DNA of 64,000 nucleotides from Actinacidiphila alni (GTDB lineage Bacteria > Actinomycetota > Actinomycetes > Streptomycetales > Streptomycetaceae): the NCBI RefSeq assembly GCF_900112845.1, contig NZ_FONG01000002.1, positions 186,001 through 250,000 on the forward strand, read 5' to 3'. The position numbers and the translations under genes are program-made. Positions 25,512 through 33,938 of this stretch are shown in pieces. Below the pieces are notes generated by a model. The model did no database searches. It saw only the letters and a list, made by a program, of their open reading frames with translations, and was not told where the DNA came from. The first letter of the stretch is position 1; every line of letters begins with the position of its first letter.

Positions 25512-27284
25512 ATGAGCGGCGACGCCACGCAGGGCGGCGGGTACACGGGACGCTCGGTCGGCGGCGGCCGGTACCAGCTGCGCGACCTGCTCGGGCAGGG
25601 CGGCATGGCGTCCGTGCACCTGGCACATGACACCGTGCTTGACCGGCCGGTGGCCGTCAAGACCCTCCACACCAATCTCGGCAACGAGCAGTCCTTCCGC
25701 GAGCGTTTCCGCCGCGAGGCGCAGTCCGTCGCCAAGCTGAACCACACCAACATCGTCTCGGTCTTCGACTCCGGCGAGGACATGATCGACGGCCAGCTCG
25801 TGCCGTACATCGTCATGGAGTACGTCGAGGGCAAGCCGCTCGGCGACGTGCTGGCCGCCGATGTGGCGCAGCACGGCGCGATGCCCGCCGACAAGGCGCT
25901 GAAGATCACCGGTGACGTGCTGGCGGCCCTCGCGGTCAGCCACGAGATGGGCCTGGTCCACCGGGACATCAAGCCCGGCAATGTGATGATCACCAAGCGC
26001 GGCGTGGTCAAGGTCATGGACTTCGGCATCGCGCGCGCCATGCAGTCCGGTGTGACGTCGATGACGCAGACCGGCATGGTCGTCGGCACCCCGCAGTATC
26101 TGTCGCCCGAGCAGGCACTGGGCCGCGGTGTGGACGAGCGCTCCGACCTGTACTCGGTCGGCTGCATGCTCTTCGAACTGCTCACCGGGCGGCTGCCGTT
26201 CGACGCGGACTCGCCGCTGGCGATGGCGTACCAGCATGTGCAGGAGATCCCGCCGGCGCCGTCCACCTACAACCGGGCGCTGAGCCCGGCCGTCGACGCC
26301 CTGGTGGCGCGCGCGCTGCGGAAGAATCCGGCCGAGCGCTTCCCGACCGCCGACGCGATGCACGACGAGTCGGACCGGGTGTACGCGGCCACGCGGCAGA
26401 ACACGATGCCGCAGATGTCGGCGGGGACCGCGACCGGCAGCCGCGGCGAGGGCGTCGCGGCGTCCGTCTTCCCGTACGCGCAGGGCCCGGTGCAGACCCC
26501 GCCGCCGCAGATGCAGACGCCGTACGCGCCGACGCCGCAGCCGCAGCAGGCCCAGCCGCAGAGCGGGTACGGGCAGACCGCGCCGCCGTCCGCGTACGGC
26601 TACCCGCAGCAGGCCCAGACCCCGCCGCCGACCCCGGCGTACAACCTGGCGCCGCAGCACCAGCAGCACCAGTCCCAGCAGCAGCACCAGATGCCCGGTC
26701 AGCGGACCGGCGGCGGGGCGCCCGGCGGCGGGATCGGCAACGGCGGCGGCCACGGCACCGGCGGTGGTGGCGGCAAGAACAACATGCCGATGATCATCGG
26801 CGCCTCGGTCGTCGTGGTGGCCATCGCGGTGATCGTCGCCATCGTGATCGCGATGAACGGCGGCGGCGACAAGAACGACAACGCGGGCGACGACCACAAC
26901 ACCGGCGGCCCGACCACCTCGGCGCCGACGACCCCGTCGACCACCGCCTCGACTTCGGGGACCGGCGGCACGGGCGCCAATGACGTCGTCAAGGGCGACC
27001 AGAGCCGCACCATCGACCCGGACAAGTGCACCAACGCGCACAACGACCTGATCTCCGACGACCCGGACATCATGACGATGCCCGACTTCACGTCGATCTA
27101 CGTGGACTCCGTCGTGGCCTGCATGCAGCAGGCGGGCTGGCAGTACACGATCAAGCAGACCGACGAGCAGCAGTGGGGCAAGGGCGCGGTGACCAGCCAG
27201 TCGCCGAAGTACCTGGACGACTACAACCCGAAGAAGGACGGCAAGGTCACCATCTGGGTGTCCACCGGCAAGAGCGCGAACTGA
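25512..27284 (+). CDS. Membrane Ser/Thr protein kinase with Gln/Pro linker and small extracellular domain
   Basis: The product is 590 residues. The kinase domain (about 20-285) has LGQGGMASVHLA, Lys in AVKTLH (about 50), HRDIKPGNVMI, MDFGIARAM and GTPQYLSPEQ. A long Gln/Pro/Tyr-rich linker (about 310-400), a Gly-rich stretch, a membrane helix (about 425-446) and a Thr-rich stalk lead to an extracellular domain of about 90 residues. This domain contains one WQYTIKQ...VTSQSPKYLDDYNPKKDGKV unit resembling a single PASTA repeat and two Cys residues. The ATG at 25512 was chosen from the kinase domain boundary. It is divergent from kinase 1, with 370 bp between the starts. Confidence 0.92.
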   Translation: MSGDATQGGGYTGRSVGGGRYQLRDLLGQGGMASVHLAHDTVLDRPVAVKTLHTNLGNEQSFRERFRREAQSVAKLNHTNIVSVFDSGEDMIDGQLVPYIVMEYVEGKPLGDVLAADVAQHGAMPADKALKITGDVLAALAVSHEMGLVHRDIKPGNVMITKRGVVKVMDFGIARAMQSGVTSMTQTGMVVGTPQYLSPEQALGRGVDERSDLYSVGCMLFELLTGRLPFDADSPLAMAYQHVQEIPPAPSTYNRALSPAVDALVARALRKNPAERFPTADAMHDESDRVYAATRQNTMPQMSAGTATGSRGEGVAASVFPYAQGPVQTPPPQMQTPYAPTPQPQQAQPQSGYGQTAPPSAYGYPQQAQTPPPTPAYNLAPQHQQHQSQQQHQMPGQRTGGGAPGGGIGNGGGHGTGGGGGKNNMPMIIGASVVVVAIAVIVAIVIAMNGGGDKNDNAGDDHNTGGPTTSAPTTPSTTASTSGTGGTGANDVVKGDQSRTIDPDKCTNAHNDLISDDPDIMTMPDFTSIYVDSVVACMQQAGWQYTIKQTDEQQWGKGAVTSQSPKYLDDYNPKKDGKVTIWVSTGKSAN

Positions 27285-27326
27285 CCGTGCCGTCCGCGCC
27301 CCCGGTCGGGGGCGCGGACGGCACGG
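27285..27326. terminator. Long hairpin between kinase 2 and bpa
   Basis: A perfect 19-bp stem (27285-27303 with 27308-27326) and a GGTC loop start directly after the kinase stop codon; it probably serves both convergent genes. Confidence 0.85.
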
Positions 27327-27338
27327 GCGCGGCGACGG

Positions 27339-27944
27339 TCAGAGGTACGGGCCGGAGCGGGCGCCGCCGCCCTGGCCGCCACCCTCGTCCTCCTCGTGGC
27401 CGCCCACGCCGGGCGGCAGCGCGCGCCGCATCTGTTCGAGCTGCGCGCGGGCCGCCATCTGCTGGGCGAACAGCGCGGTCTGGATGCCGTGGAAGAGCCC
27501 TTCAAGCCAGCCCACCAGCTGGGCCTGCGCGATCCGCAGCTCGGCCTCGCTCGGCACGCTGTCATTGGTGAAGGGCAGCGAGAGCCGGTCCAGCTCCTCC
27601 ACCAGCTCCGGCGCGAGCCCGGCCTCCAGCTCCTTCACCGAACTGGCGTGGATCTCCTTCAGCCGCACCCGGCTGGCCTCGTCGAGCGGAGCCTGCCGGA
27701 CCTCCTCCAGCAACTGCTTGATCATGCTGCCGATGCGCATGACCTTCGCCGGCTGCTCGACCATCTCCGTCACCGGGATCTCGCCGTGCTCCCCGCCCTC
27801 GCCGGCCGCGCCGCCGAGCGACATCCCGTCCGGGCCGACGATCAGGACCTGCTGGTTCGGCGCGGGGGACGCGTTCTGCTGATCCTGCGGATTGTGCGGA
27901 CTCTGCGAGCTTTCCGGCGAGCGTTCGTTCATCGGCATCTCCAT
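27339..27944 (-). CDS. bpa: Bacterial proteasome activator Bpa/PafE
   Basis: The product is 201 residues. A disordered head (about 1-55) is followed by a helical bundle (about 60-165, VTEMVEQPAKVMRIGSMIKQLLEEVRQAP and onward) typical of the DUF2587/Bpa family. A Gly/Glu-rich tail ends in GPYL, a hydrophobic-Tyr-X (HbYX-type) C-terminus that docks into the 20S proteasome ring and opens the gate without ATP. In mycobacteria Bpa delivers unfolded substrates such as HspR. Proteasome genes are not in the window. The ATG at 27944 is listed; an in-frame ATG at 27932 with GGAG upstream is also possible. Confidence 0.92.
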   Translation of the reverse strand: MEMPMNERSPESSQSPHNPQDQQNASPAPNQQVLIVGPDGMSLGGAAGEGGEHGEIPVTEMVEQPAKVMRIGSMIKQLLEEVRQAPLDEASRVRLKEIHASSVKELEAGLAPELVEELDRLSLPFTNDSVPSEAELRIAQAQLVGWLEGLFHGIQTALFAQQMAARAQLEQMRRALPPGVGGHEEDEGGGQGGGARSGPYL

Positions 27945-28036
27945 ACCGCCATTGTCCCCGAGGACGCGCGACGGCGTCGGCCAGGTCCCGTACCGCACGG
28001 GCCCCGGCCGACGCCGCCTCCTCACGGCCGACGCCG

Positions 28037-28087
28037 TCCCCTCAGGGAGCCGGTCCCCTCAGGGAGCCGGTTCCCTCGGGGAGCCGG
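28037..28087. repeat. Three 17-bp tandem units
   Basis: TCCCCTCAGGGAGCCGG is repeated exactly at 28037-28053 and 28054-28070, and with small changes at 28071-28087. Each unit carries a CCCT-AGGG mini-dyad. It lies between the bpa promoter region and the end of the ABC permease gene. Confidence 0.75.
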
Positions 28088-28102
28088 CCACCGCGAGCCG
28101 CT

Positions 28103-31100
28103 CTACGGCTCCGCGCGGCGGGCCAGCTGGCTGCGCGAGCGGGTGACCAGCGCCGCGAGCAGCGTCGCGCCGAGCGGCACGGCGATGATCAGCGCCAGCA
28201 GGGTGCCCCACGGGACGACGATCGGGATGTGCGGCACCTGGCTCTGGTTGGCCCAGCCCGAGTCCAGCATCTGGTGGTAGTAGCGCCACTCGTGCCGCCG
28301 CTCGGTGTGCCGCAACCCCACCGCGGGCAGGATGCCCGCCGCCGAGCCGAGCACCACACCCATCACGGCGATCACCCCGCACTGGAAGCCGGACAGTGTG
28401 CGCCGCACGCGGGGCGCCGCGCCGATCGCCGCGAGCGTCTTCAGGTCGGGCTCCGCGTCGGCCTGCGCGAGCCCGGTGGCGATGCCCGCGGCGCCGATGG
28501 TGACCAGGCCGGCGAAGATCGTCAGCGCGAGCAGGATGAGATTGTTGTCCGCGGTGTAGCCGCGCTCCAGATAGACGTCGGCGTCCGTGCCGATCTTGGC
28601 GAGGTCACTGTCCAGGGCCTGCCGCTGCCGGCTGTCGGGCATCCGGGAGTTGGTGTAGAAGGAGCCGAGCGGCACCGTCCTGACCCCGGCCGCCTTCACC
28701 GTCTCCGCCGCCTCCTTCGGCATCACGGCCAGCACCCCGAACGACTGGGTGCGGTTCTCCGCGGCCATGTGCACGGGCACCGTCCTGACCGGACCGACCG
28801 GTTCCTGGCCCTCCGGGACGGTCTTGGACGTGTCCAGGATGACCTTCAGCCTGAGCGCGCCGTGGTCGAGGTACGCCTTGTCGAACAGCACCGTCTCACC
28901 GTGGGCCAGCGCCTGCTCGGCGGCGCCGTCCCTGATGCCGAGGGCGTGCAGTACGGCCGGGCCGCCGATCAGGATGCCGCTGCTGGTGGGCATGGCGTCC
29001 ATCGCGTCGACCCTGCGGCAGCGCCAGTCGTCGGCCAGCGCGCGCCGCTGCGCCAGGCTGAGCCCCTCGGTGCCCTCCGGCCGGTCGTTCGGGCACACAT
29101 TGGCGGGCGGGCGCATGGCCTCGACATCGCCGCAGCCCTTTCCGTCGCCATAGGTGAGCTGGCACTTCACATCGCCGACGATCATGGTGGAGACGTCGGC
29201 GCGGCCGGAGACCGGGTAGTGCTTCTCGATCGCCGCGCGGACGGCGGGCAGGTCGCGGACGTTGTCGTACGAGGTCATCACCGTGAGCACGCTGCGCGGC
29301 AGCCGGGCCTGGTAGGCGTCCCGGTCGCCCTGGTCGGAGCTGGCCGCGTAGGTGGCGACGGCCACGGAACCGGCGACGGCGGCCAGGACGGCCGCGACCG
29401 CGGGCGCCGTACGGCCCCGGTTGCGCACCGCGTCGCGCAGCGCGAGCCGCGGGGTCAACGGCAGCCATTTGCCCGCCCGGCCGAACAGCCCGACCAGGGT
29501 GGGCGCGAGGGCCACGATGCCCAGCTCCGCGATGCCGGAGCCGCCGCCGACGGCGAGCGTGCTGTCGGTGCGCATCGAGCCGAAGACGGCGATGCCGACG
29601 CCCAGGCAGACCGCGCCGAGTCCGATCACCGGCAGCACCCGGTTGGCGTGCCGTACGCCGCGGCGGCCGGTCAGCGAGGACAGCACGCTCTGCCGGGACG
29701 CGGTGATCGCGGGCACGACGGCGGCCAGCAGGCCGGTGAGCACCGCGAGGGCCGCGATGCCCAGCAGTTCCGCGGGCCGCAGCGTCAGGCCGCCGAAGCG
29801 CTTGCCGACGTAGTTCTCCAGCGGGGAGCGCAGCAGCCAGGTGAGCAGCAGACCGAGCAGGGTGCCGCTGACGGCCGCGGCGACGCCGATCACCAGGCCG
29901 CCGGAGAGCACGATGGCCCTGATGTGCCGGCGGTCGCCGCCGTTGGCGCCGACCAGGCCGAGCTGGCGGCGCGAGCGGCGCGCGCCGACGGCGAAGGCCG
30001 GCCCCGCGAGCAGGCAGATCTCCAGCATCGCCAGGCCCACGATGGTCGCGGCCACGGTGACCGCCTCGGCCCTCCCCGAGCTGCTGCCGCCGTAGTTGCC
30101 CGCGTACTTGCCCTGCCGGGTCCGGTACAACGGCACGTCGGAGTCGGCGGGATTGTGCAGCTGCACCGCGCGCGACTTCACCGTCACGCCCTTGGCGTTG
30201 GACTGCTGCACCATCTTCCAGGTGAAGTCGCCGGGCACCGACACCAGATAGGTGGTGTAGTCGTCCTGCACCGAGGCGTTCGCGGCCTTGCGCGCGGCGC
30301 GGTAGGGAGCGATGAACGCGCCGGGCCGGGCGATGACCTGCTCGGTCTTCAGCTCGCTCGGCAGGTCGTACGCGCCGACGATCCGGTACGTACGGTCCAG
30401 GTCGCGGACGGTCAGCTTCGAACCGACGTGCAGGCCGCTGGACTTGAGGAACGCGTTGGTCGCGATCACCTCGTCGTCGGCGGCCGGGTAGTGGCCCCGG
30501 TCGAGCCGGGTGATGCCGCGCGCGATCGGGTCGTCGGCCTTCAACTCCCGTACCGGGTCCTGGAGCAGGCCGTATTTGGTCTTGAACTGCGCGTAGACCT
30601 GGGTGTCGGACAGCCAGCGCGCGCCGGCCGGCATCCCGGCCCGCGCGTCGATCGGCTTCGACGAGTCCGTGTCCGTGTCCGCCGTGTCGGACGGGGGCGC
30701 GTCCGGGTCGGTGTTGGCGTACGCGACCGAGAGCGAGGTGTTGGCCTTCGGGTCCTGGTAGAGCGGCTTCCCGCCGGTGAAGCCGTCCGACAGCCGCGCG
30801 TCGGCGGCGCCCATGTCGCGGGTGATCTGCTCCTGCGGGCTCAACTGCGAGCTGCGGATGGTGATGTCGGCGGCGCTCACGCCCACGATCGGCAGCGCGA
30901 TCATCGCCAGCACCATCGCGCTGCGGCCCTTGGAGCGCCAGGCGTCACGGCGGGCGATACGGATGGCGGCGCGCCAGGAGCTGAGTCCCGCGGCCCACCC
31001 GGTGGCGCGGGGTTCGGTGCTTTCCGGGTCCCGGGGGCCGGTGCCGCGGGGTTCGGCGTTTCCCGTATCCCGGGGGCCGCCGCTTTCGGGGGTGCCGCGT

Positions 31101-31117
31101 TCGGGGGTGCCGCTCAC
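28103..31117 (-). CDS. FtsX/MacB-type ABC transporter permease
   Basis: The product is 1004 residues. A disordered head rich in GTPE/GTPR repeats (about 1-45) precedes helix 1 (about 68-85), a large extracytoplasmic MacB-like domain (about 90-310), three helices of a first FtsX core (about 320-450), a membrane linker, a second outer domain (about 520-800) and a final three-helix FtsX core (about 820-990). This ten-helix layout is used for lipids, lipoproteins or peptide antibiotics and does not define a substrate. The GTG at 31117 overlaps the ATPase stop (GTGA). Its control is likely by the PadR gene upstream. Confidence 0.9.
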   Translation of the reverse strand: MSGTPERGTPESGGPRDTGNAEPRGTGPRDPESTEPRATGWAAGLSSWRAAIRIARRDAWRSKGRSAMVLAMIALPIVGVSAADITIRSSQLSPQEQITRDMGAADARLSDGFTGGKPLYQDPKANTSLSVAYANTDPDAPPSDTADTDTDSSKPIDARAGMPAGARWLSDTQVYAQFKTKYGLLQDPVRELKADDPIARGITRLDRGHYPAADDEVIATNAFLKSSGLHVGSKLTVRDLDRTYRIVGAYDLPSELKTEQVIARPGAFIAPYRAARKAANASVQDDYTTYLVSVPGDFTWKMVQQSNAKGVTVKSRAVQLHNPADSDVPLYRTRQGKYAGNYGGSSSGRAEAVTVAATIVGLAMLEICLLAGPAFAVGARRSRRQLGLVGANGGDRRHIRAIVLSGGLVIGVAAAVSGTLLGLLLTWLLRSPLENYVGKRFGGLTLRPAELLGIAALAVLTGLLAAVVPAITASRQSVLSSLTGRRGVRHANRVLPVIGLGAVCLGVGIAVFGSMRTDSTLAVGGGSGIAELGIVALAPTLVGLFGRAGKWLPLTPRLALRDAVRNRGRTAPAVAAVLAAVAGSVAVATYAASSDQGDRDAYQARLPRSVLTVMTSYDNVRDLPAVRAAIEKHYPVSGRADVSTMIVGDVKCQLTYGDGKGCGDVEAMRPPANVCPNDRPEGTEGLSLAQRRALADDWRCRRVDAMDAMPTSSGILIGGPAVLHALGIRDGAAEQALAHGETVLFDKAYLDHGALRLKVILDTSKTVPEGQEPVGPVRTVPVHMAAENRTQSFGVLAVMPKEAAETVKAAGVRTVPLGSFYTNSRMPDSRQRQALDSDLAKIGTDADVYLERGYTADNNLILLALTIFAGLVTIGAAGIATGLAQADAEPDLKTLAAIGAAPRVRRTLSGFQCGVIAVMGVVLGSAAGILPAVGLRHTERRHEWRYYHQMLDSGWANQSQVPHIPIVVPWGTLLALIIAVPLGATLLAALVTRSRSQLARRAEP

Positions 31118-31905
31118 TGGGCCGCACCGCCGGTCAGCAGCGACTCGGCGGAGGAGCGCAGCGTCATGTCGACCACGGAGCCGTCCCGCAGGAAGACCAC
31201 CCGGTCCGCCCACGCGGCGAAGCGCGGCTCGTGCGTGACCAGGATGCCGGCGGCGCCCGCGTCGCAGCGCGAGCGCAGCAGCGCCAGGACGGTGTCGCCG
31301 GTCTCGGAGTCCAGTGCGCCGGTCGGCTCGTCGGCCAGCACCAGGCGGCGGTCGCCGACCAGCGCGCGGGCGATCGCCACCCGCTGCTGCTGGCCGCCGG
31401 ACATCTCGTCGGGGAAACGGTCCGCCAGTTCGGCCAGGCCCGTCTCCTCCAGCGCGGCCAGCGCCTCGCGCCGGGCCTTGCGGGCGCCGATGCCGTCCAG
31501 CTCGCGGGGGAGTGCCACGTTCTCGGCGGCGGTGAGCGCCGGAATCAGGTTGTAGTCCTGGAAGACGTAGCCGATGCTGCGGCGGCGCAGCGCGGCGATC
31601 TCCTTGCGGGTGGCCGTCGTCAGATCGGTGCCCTCCACGATCACCCGGCCGGACGTCGGCAGGTCGAGTCCGCCCGCGATCGTCAGCAGCGTGGACTTGC
31701 CGGAGCCGGACGGGCCCATCACGGCCACCAGTTCCCCGGGCCGTACGTCCAGGTCGATGCCGCGCAGCGCGTGCACTTCGGTCGCCCCGCTGCCGTGCAC
31801 ACGGGTGAGGGATTCCAGCCGCAGGACGGGAGCGTCGGGCGGTGCGGATGCGGATGCCGGTGCCGCCGGTGACGCCGACGGCTGCTGAGCGGACTGTCCT
31901 GACAT
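31114..31905 (-). CDS. ABC transporter ATPase (MacB/LolD type)
   Basis: The 263-residue product has a Pro/Ala/Ser-rich head, Walker A GPSGSGKST (about 64-72), a Q-loop in YVFQDYNLIP, signature SGGQQQR (about 169), Walker B LVLADEPTGALD (about 189) and the H-loop in ILVTHEP. It powers the FtsX-type permease translated from the overlapping next gene. The pair is of the LolCDE/MacB kind, often used for export of lipids or peptides or for resistance to membrane-active agents. An array of 18-bp tandem repeats lies upstream. Confidence 0.94.
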   Translation of the reverse strand: MSGQSAQQPSASPAAPASASAPPDAPVLRLESLTRVHGSGATEVHALRGIDLDVRPGELVAVMGPSGSGKSTLLTIAGGLDLPTSGRVIVEGTDLTTATRKEIAALRRRSIGYVFQDYNLIPALTAAENVALPRELDGIGARKARREALAALEETGLAELADRFPDEMSGGQQQRVAIARALVGDRRLVLADEPTGALDSETGDTVLALLRSRCDAGAAGILVTHEPRFAAWADRVVFLRDGSVVDMTLRSSAESLLTGGAAQ

Positions 31906-31947
31906 GGGCGGTGCTTCCCCCTGGGTCGTGGTGTGCGGGGTCGTGGG

Positions 31948-32019
31948 GTGTTCTCGGTGATCGGGGTGATCCGAGCGGTCCGGGTGTTCCGGGTGATCGG
32001 GGTGTTCCCGGTGATCGGG
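31948..32019. repeat. Four 18-bp tandem units upstream of the ABC ATPase gene
   Basis: Units begin at 31948, 31966, 31984 and 32002; three read GTGTTC(T/C)(C/G)GGTGATCGGG or nearly so and the second is diverged. They fill most of the 169-bp gap between the padR stop and the ATPase start and do not appear to encode a protein. Confidence 0.7.
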
Positions 32020-32074
32020 CGCGGGTGCTGCCGCGGGTCCGGCCGCTGGTCGGACGGCCGTACGCCGCGGCCGG

Positions 32075-32746
32075 CTAGCGGCGGGCCCGGGTGCGTCGCA
32101 GAGCGCCGCGCAGCCCGCCGTCCTCCTCGGCCGCGCTCTCCGCCTCTTCGTCGGCCGGTACGGGGGCCGGGGCGTCGTCCGCCTCGGGTCGCGGGCTCAG
32201 CGCGTTCAGCCGTACGAGCCGGGTCTCGCAGTGGTCGAGCCAGCGGGCCTCGGCCTCGGCCTGGAAGATGAGCTGGTCCAGGACGAGCTGCCAGGCCACG
32301 TCGTCCCGGTCGGGCGTCCCGGGCTCACCGGCCGCCGCTTCCAGGGCCTGCCCCTTGAGCCGGGTGTAGTCCTGCATCGCCCGGATCGTGTGCACGCGCT
32401 GCGCCTGGATGACCGCCCGCACGTCCACATCGGGAGAACCCACCGCCATCGCCAGCTTGATCGCCAGCTCATTGCGCGGCGGATTCGCCCGGTCCACCGG
32501 GCTCGCGAACCACTGGCGCAGCTCGTCCCTGCCGCCCTCGGTGATGGCGTACAACGCGTGGCCCGCGTCGTCCTCCCCGGCCGGCACCACCAGGCCGTCC
32601 CGCTCCAGCCGGGACAGCGTCGTGTACACCTGGCCCACGTTCAGCGGCCAGGTGGAGCCGGTTCGGGACTCGAACTCGGTGCGGAGCTGGAAGCCGTAGC
32701 GTGGGCCTCGCTCCAGGAGGGCCAGCAGGCCGTGACGGATCGACAT
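32075..32746 (-). CDS. PadR family transcriptional regulator
   Basis: The 223-residue product has a winged helix (about 1-85: MSIRHGLLALLERGPRYGFQL, NVGQVYTTLSRLERDGLV, YAITEGGRDEL), a helical C-terminal Vir-like dimer domain (about 95-185), and an acidic Ala/Glu tail. It is the first gene of padR-ATPase-permease on the same strand. PadR proteins usually repress a neighbouring transporter until a toxic ligand binds. A 14-bp perfect palindrome covers its promoter and start codon, indicating autoregulation. Confidence 0.92.
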   Translation of the reverse strand: MSIRHGLLALLERGPRYGFQLRTEFESRTGSTWPLNVGQVYTTLSRLERDGLVVPAGEDDAGHALYAITEGGRDELRQWFASPVDRANPPRNELAIKLAMAVGSPDVDVRAVIQAQRVHTIRAMQDYTRLKGQALEAAAGEPGTPDRDDVAWQLVLDQLIFQAEAEARWLDHCETRLVRLNALSPRPEADDAPAPVPADEEAESAAEEDGGLRGALRRTRARR

Positions 32747-32787
32747 ACTCGGTATGTATACCGAGTATGTCGCCCCGCCGCAAGGCC
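32742..32787 (-). promoter_or_regulatory. PadR operator and probably leaderless promoter
   Basis: GACATACTCGGTAT at 32742-32755 is inverted at 32758-32771 (14-bp arms, 2-nt centre). On the minus strand TTGCGG, a 17-nt spacer and TATACA give a near-consensus promoter whose -10 lies inside the palindrome. The ATG follows the -10 by 8 nt, so the transcript would start at or next to the start codon. No Shine-Dalgarno sequence is present. Confidence 0.72.
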
Positions 32788-32818
32788 CGCCTTCCCTCCT
32801 GCGGAGTGCGGTTCGTTA

Positions 32819-33000
32819 GGGGCGCGGGGAACTGCGCGCTCAGCCCGCGCGGGGCTGCGGGTCAAAAACCGCCCCCAGCGGGGCAGACGCTGTTGTTTTT
32901 GCGACCACCGGCCGGTGGGGGCGGGCCGCGCAGTTCCCCGCGCCCCTTGAGGGTTGCCGTCCTCCGCACGCGCGGGTACAGGGCCGCGCCCCTGACGGGG
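32819..33000 (-). repeat. Dispersed intergenic repeat, copy B, inverted relative to copy A
   Basis: The outer arms GGGGCGCGGGGAACTGCGCG (32819-32838) and its complement (32927-32946) frame an inner hairpin whose T-run points leftward (AAAAA at 32864-32868 on the plus strand). It therefore acts downstream of the minus-strand gene at 33071-33808. The ~83-bp core is the same as copy A but for one base and one T. Homology continues past the arm to about 33000 with the GCGTGCGGAGGACGG unit in single copy. Confidence 0.85.
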
Positions 33001-33070
33001 CACCCTCCTCCGCAGAGGTGCGGGTTCCGGGGGCGGCCCGGAAAGGACCGGCGTGCCCGGGGGCGAGAGG

Positions 33071-33808
33071 TCAGGCTCTGCGCAGGCGCAAGCCGAAAAA
33101 GCCGAGCCCGAGCCCGATGAGGGAGAGCCCCGCGCCGAGCGGAAGGATGCGCAGGACGCGCCGGGCCGGCTCGTAGACGGCCACAGGCCCCTCCTCGGCC
33201 GGAGCGGCCCGCACGAGGTCGGTGCCCCCGGCCCCGGGAGCGGGCAGGGACGCGGCAGGCGACGGCGGGACGAGGGAGGGCGCCGAGCCACCGGTGCCGT
33301 ACGCGGACCGCCCGGAGAAGGAGAGCCGGGCCCCGGCAGCGGGCGAGGGCAGGACGGTGACGACCGGCGACGGCGGCCGCAACGGCCCGGCCGGCGGCCG
33401 CACTCCGGCGGCGCCCGGCGGCGCGACCTTGCCCGAAGCCGTCGAAGCCGAAGTGGACGTCGGACTCGGAGTCGCCGTAGGACTCGCCGTCGGAGGAGGA
33501 GTCGGAGAAGCCGGAGAAGCCGTGGCACTGGGAGTGCCCGAAGGCGTCGGCGCGGCCGAAGGAGACCCCGCGCCCGGCGGCACAGAAGGCCCCGGACGGA
33601 CCCCGTGCCCGACAAGCCCCGTCAGCCCCGGCACCACCTGCGTGAGCACGTCGTGCACGATGTCCGAACCCGCCGCCCCCGGCGGCGACGGCGCGGGCAC
33701 CGGCCCGGCGCCCCACGCCTCCCCCGCCGCCGGAACCACCATCGCTCCCGCCAGCAGCACGGGCGCCGCCGCCCGTACCGCGCCTCGTCTGCCGGGTGCC
33801 CGCCGCAC
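33071..33808 (-). CDS. Pro/Ser/Thr-rich surface-anchored protein of unknown function
   Basis: The product is 245 residues. A basic start and hydrophobic stretch (AAAPVLLAGAMVVPAAGEAWGA, about 13-34, in part) form a signal peptide. The middle (about 70-200) is a disordered run of SPTPSGTPSAT-type repeats. The C-terminus has a membrane helix (about 220-240, LPLGAGLSLIGLGLGFFGL) followed by LRLRRA, giving a cell-wall-spanning protein anchored by its tail. There is no sortase LPXTG motif. I do not recognise a family. The GTG at 33808 follows GGAGAGGCGGA. Copy B of the repeat serves as its terminator. Confidence 0.68.
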   Translation of the reverse strand: MRRAPGRRGAVRAAAPVLLAGAMVVPAAGEAWGAGPVPAPSPPGAAGSDIVHDVLTQVVPGLTGLVGHGVRPGPSVPPGAGSPSAAPTPSGTPSATASPASPTPPPTASPTATPSPTSTSASTASGKVAPPGAAGVRPPAGPLRPPSPVVTVLPSPAAGARLSFSGRSAYGTGGSAPSLVPPSPAASLPAPGAGGTDLVRAAPAEEGPVAVYEPARRVLRILPLGAGLSLIGLGLGFFGLRLRRA

Positions 33809-33938
33809 GCGTTCCGCCTCTCCGCCGAACCCAGTGGGGATTCCGAACCCTGTGTGGAATCAGCGTCACACGCGGCAACATTTCCGGCATCCCGGGCGGC
33901 CGGACCCGTATCGGACCGTTATCCGGGAAAGCGCCCGT

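Noticed and set aside
25142..26266. Upstream in-frame extension of kinase 1
   Set aside because: It would overlap kinase 2, lacks any domain and the kinase start at 25141 has a good ribosome site.
28229..31555. Long plus-strand open frame opposite the ABC permease
   Set aside because: It has no domain features and is the antisense shadow of a recognised permease.
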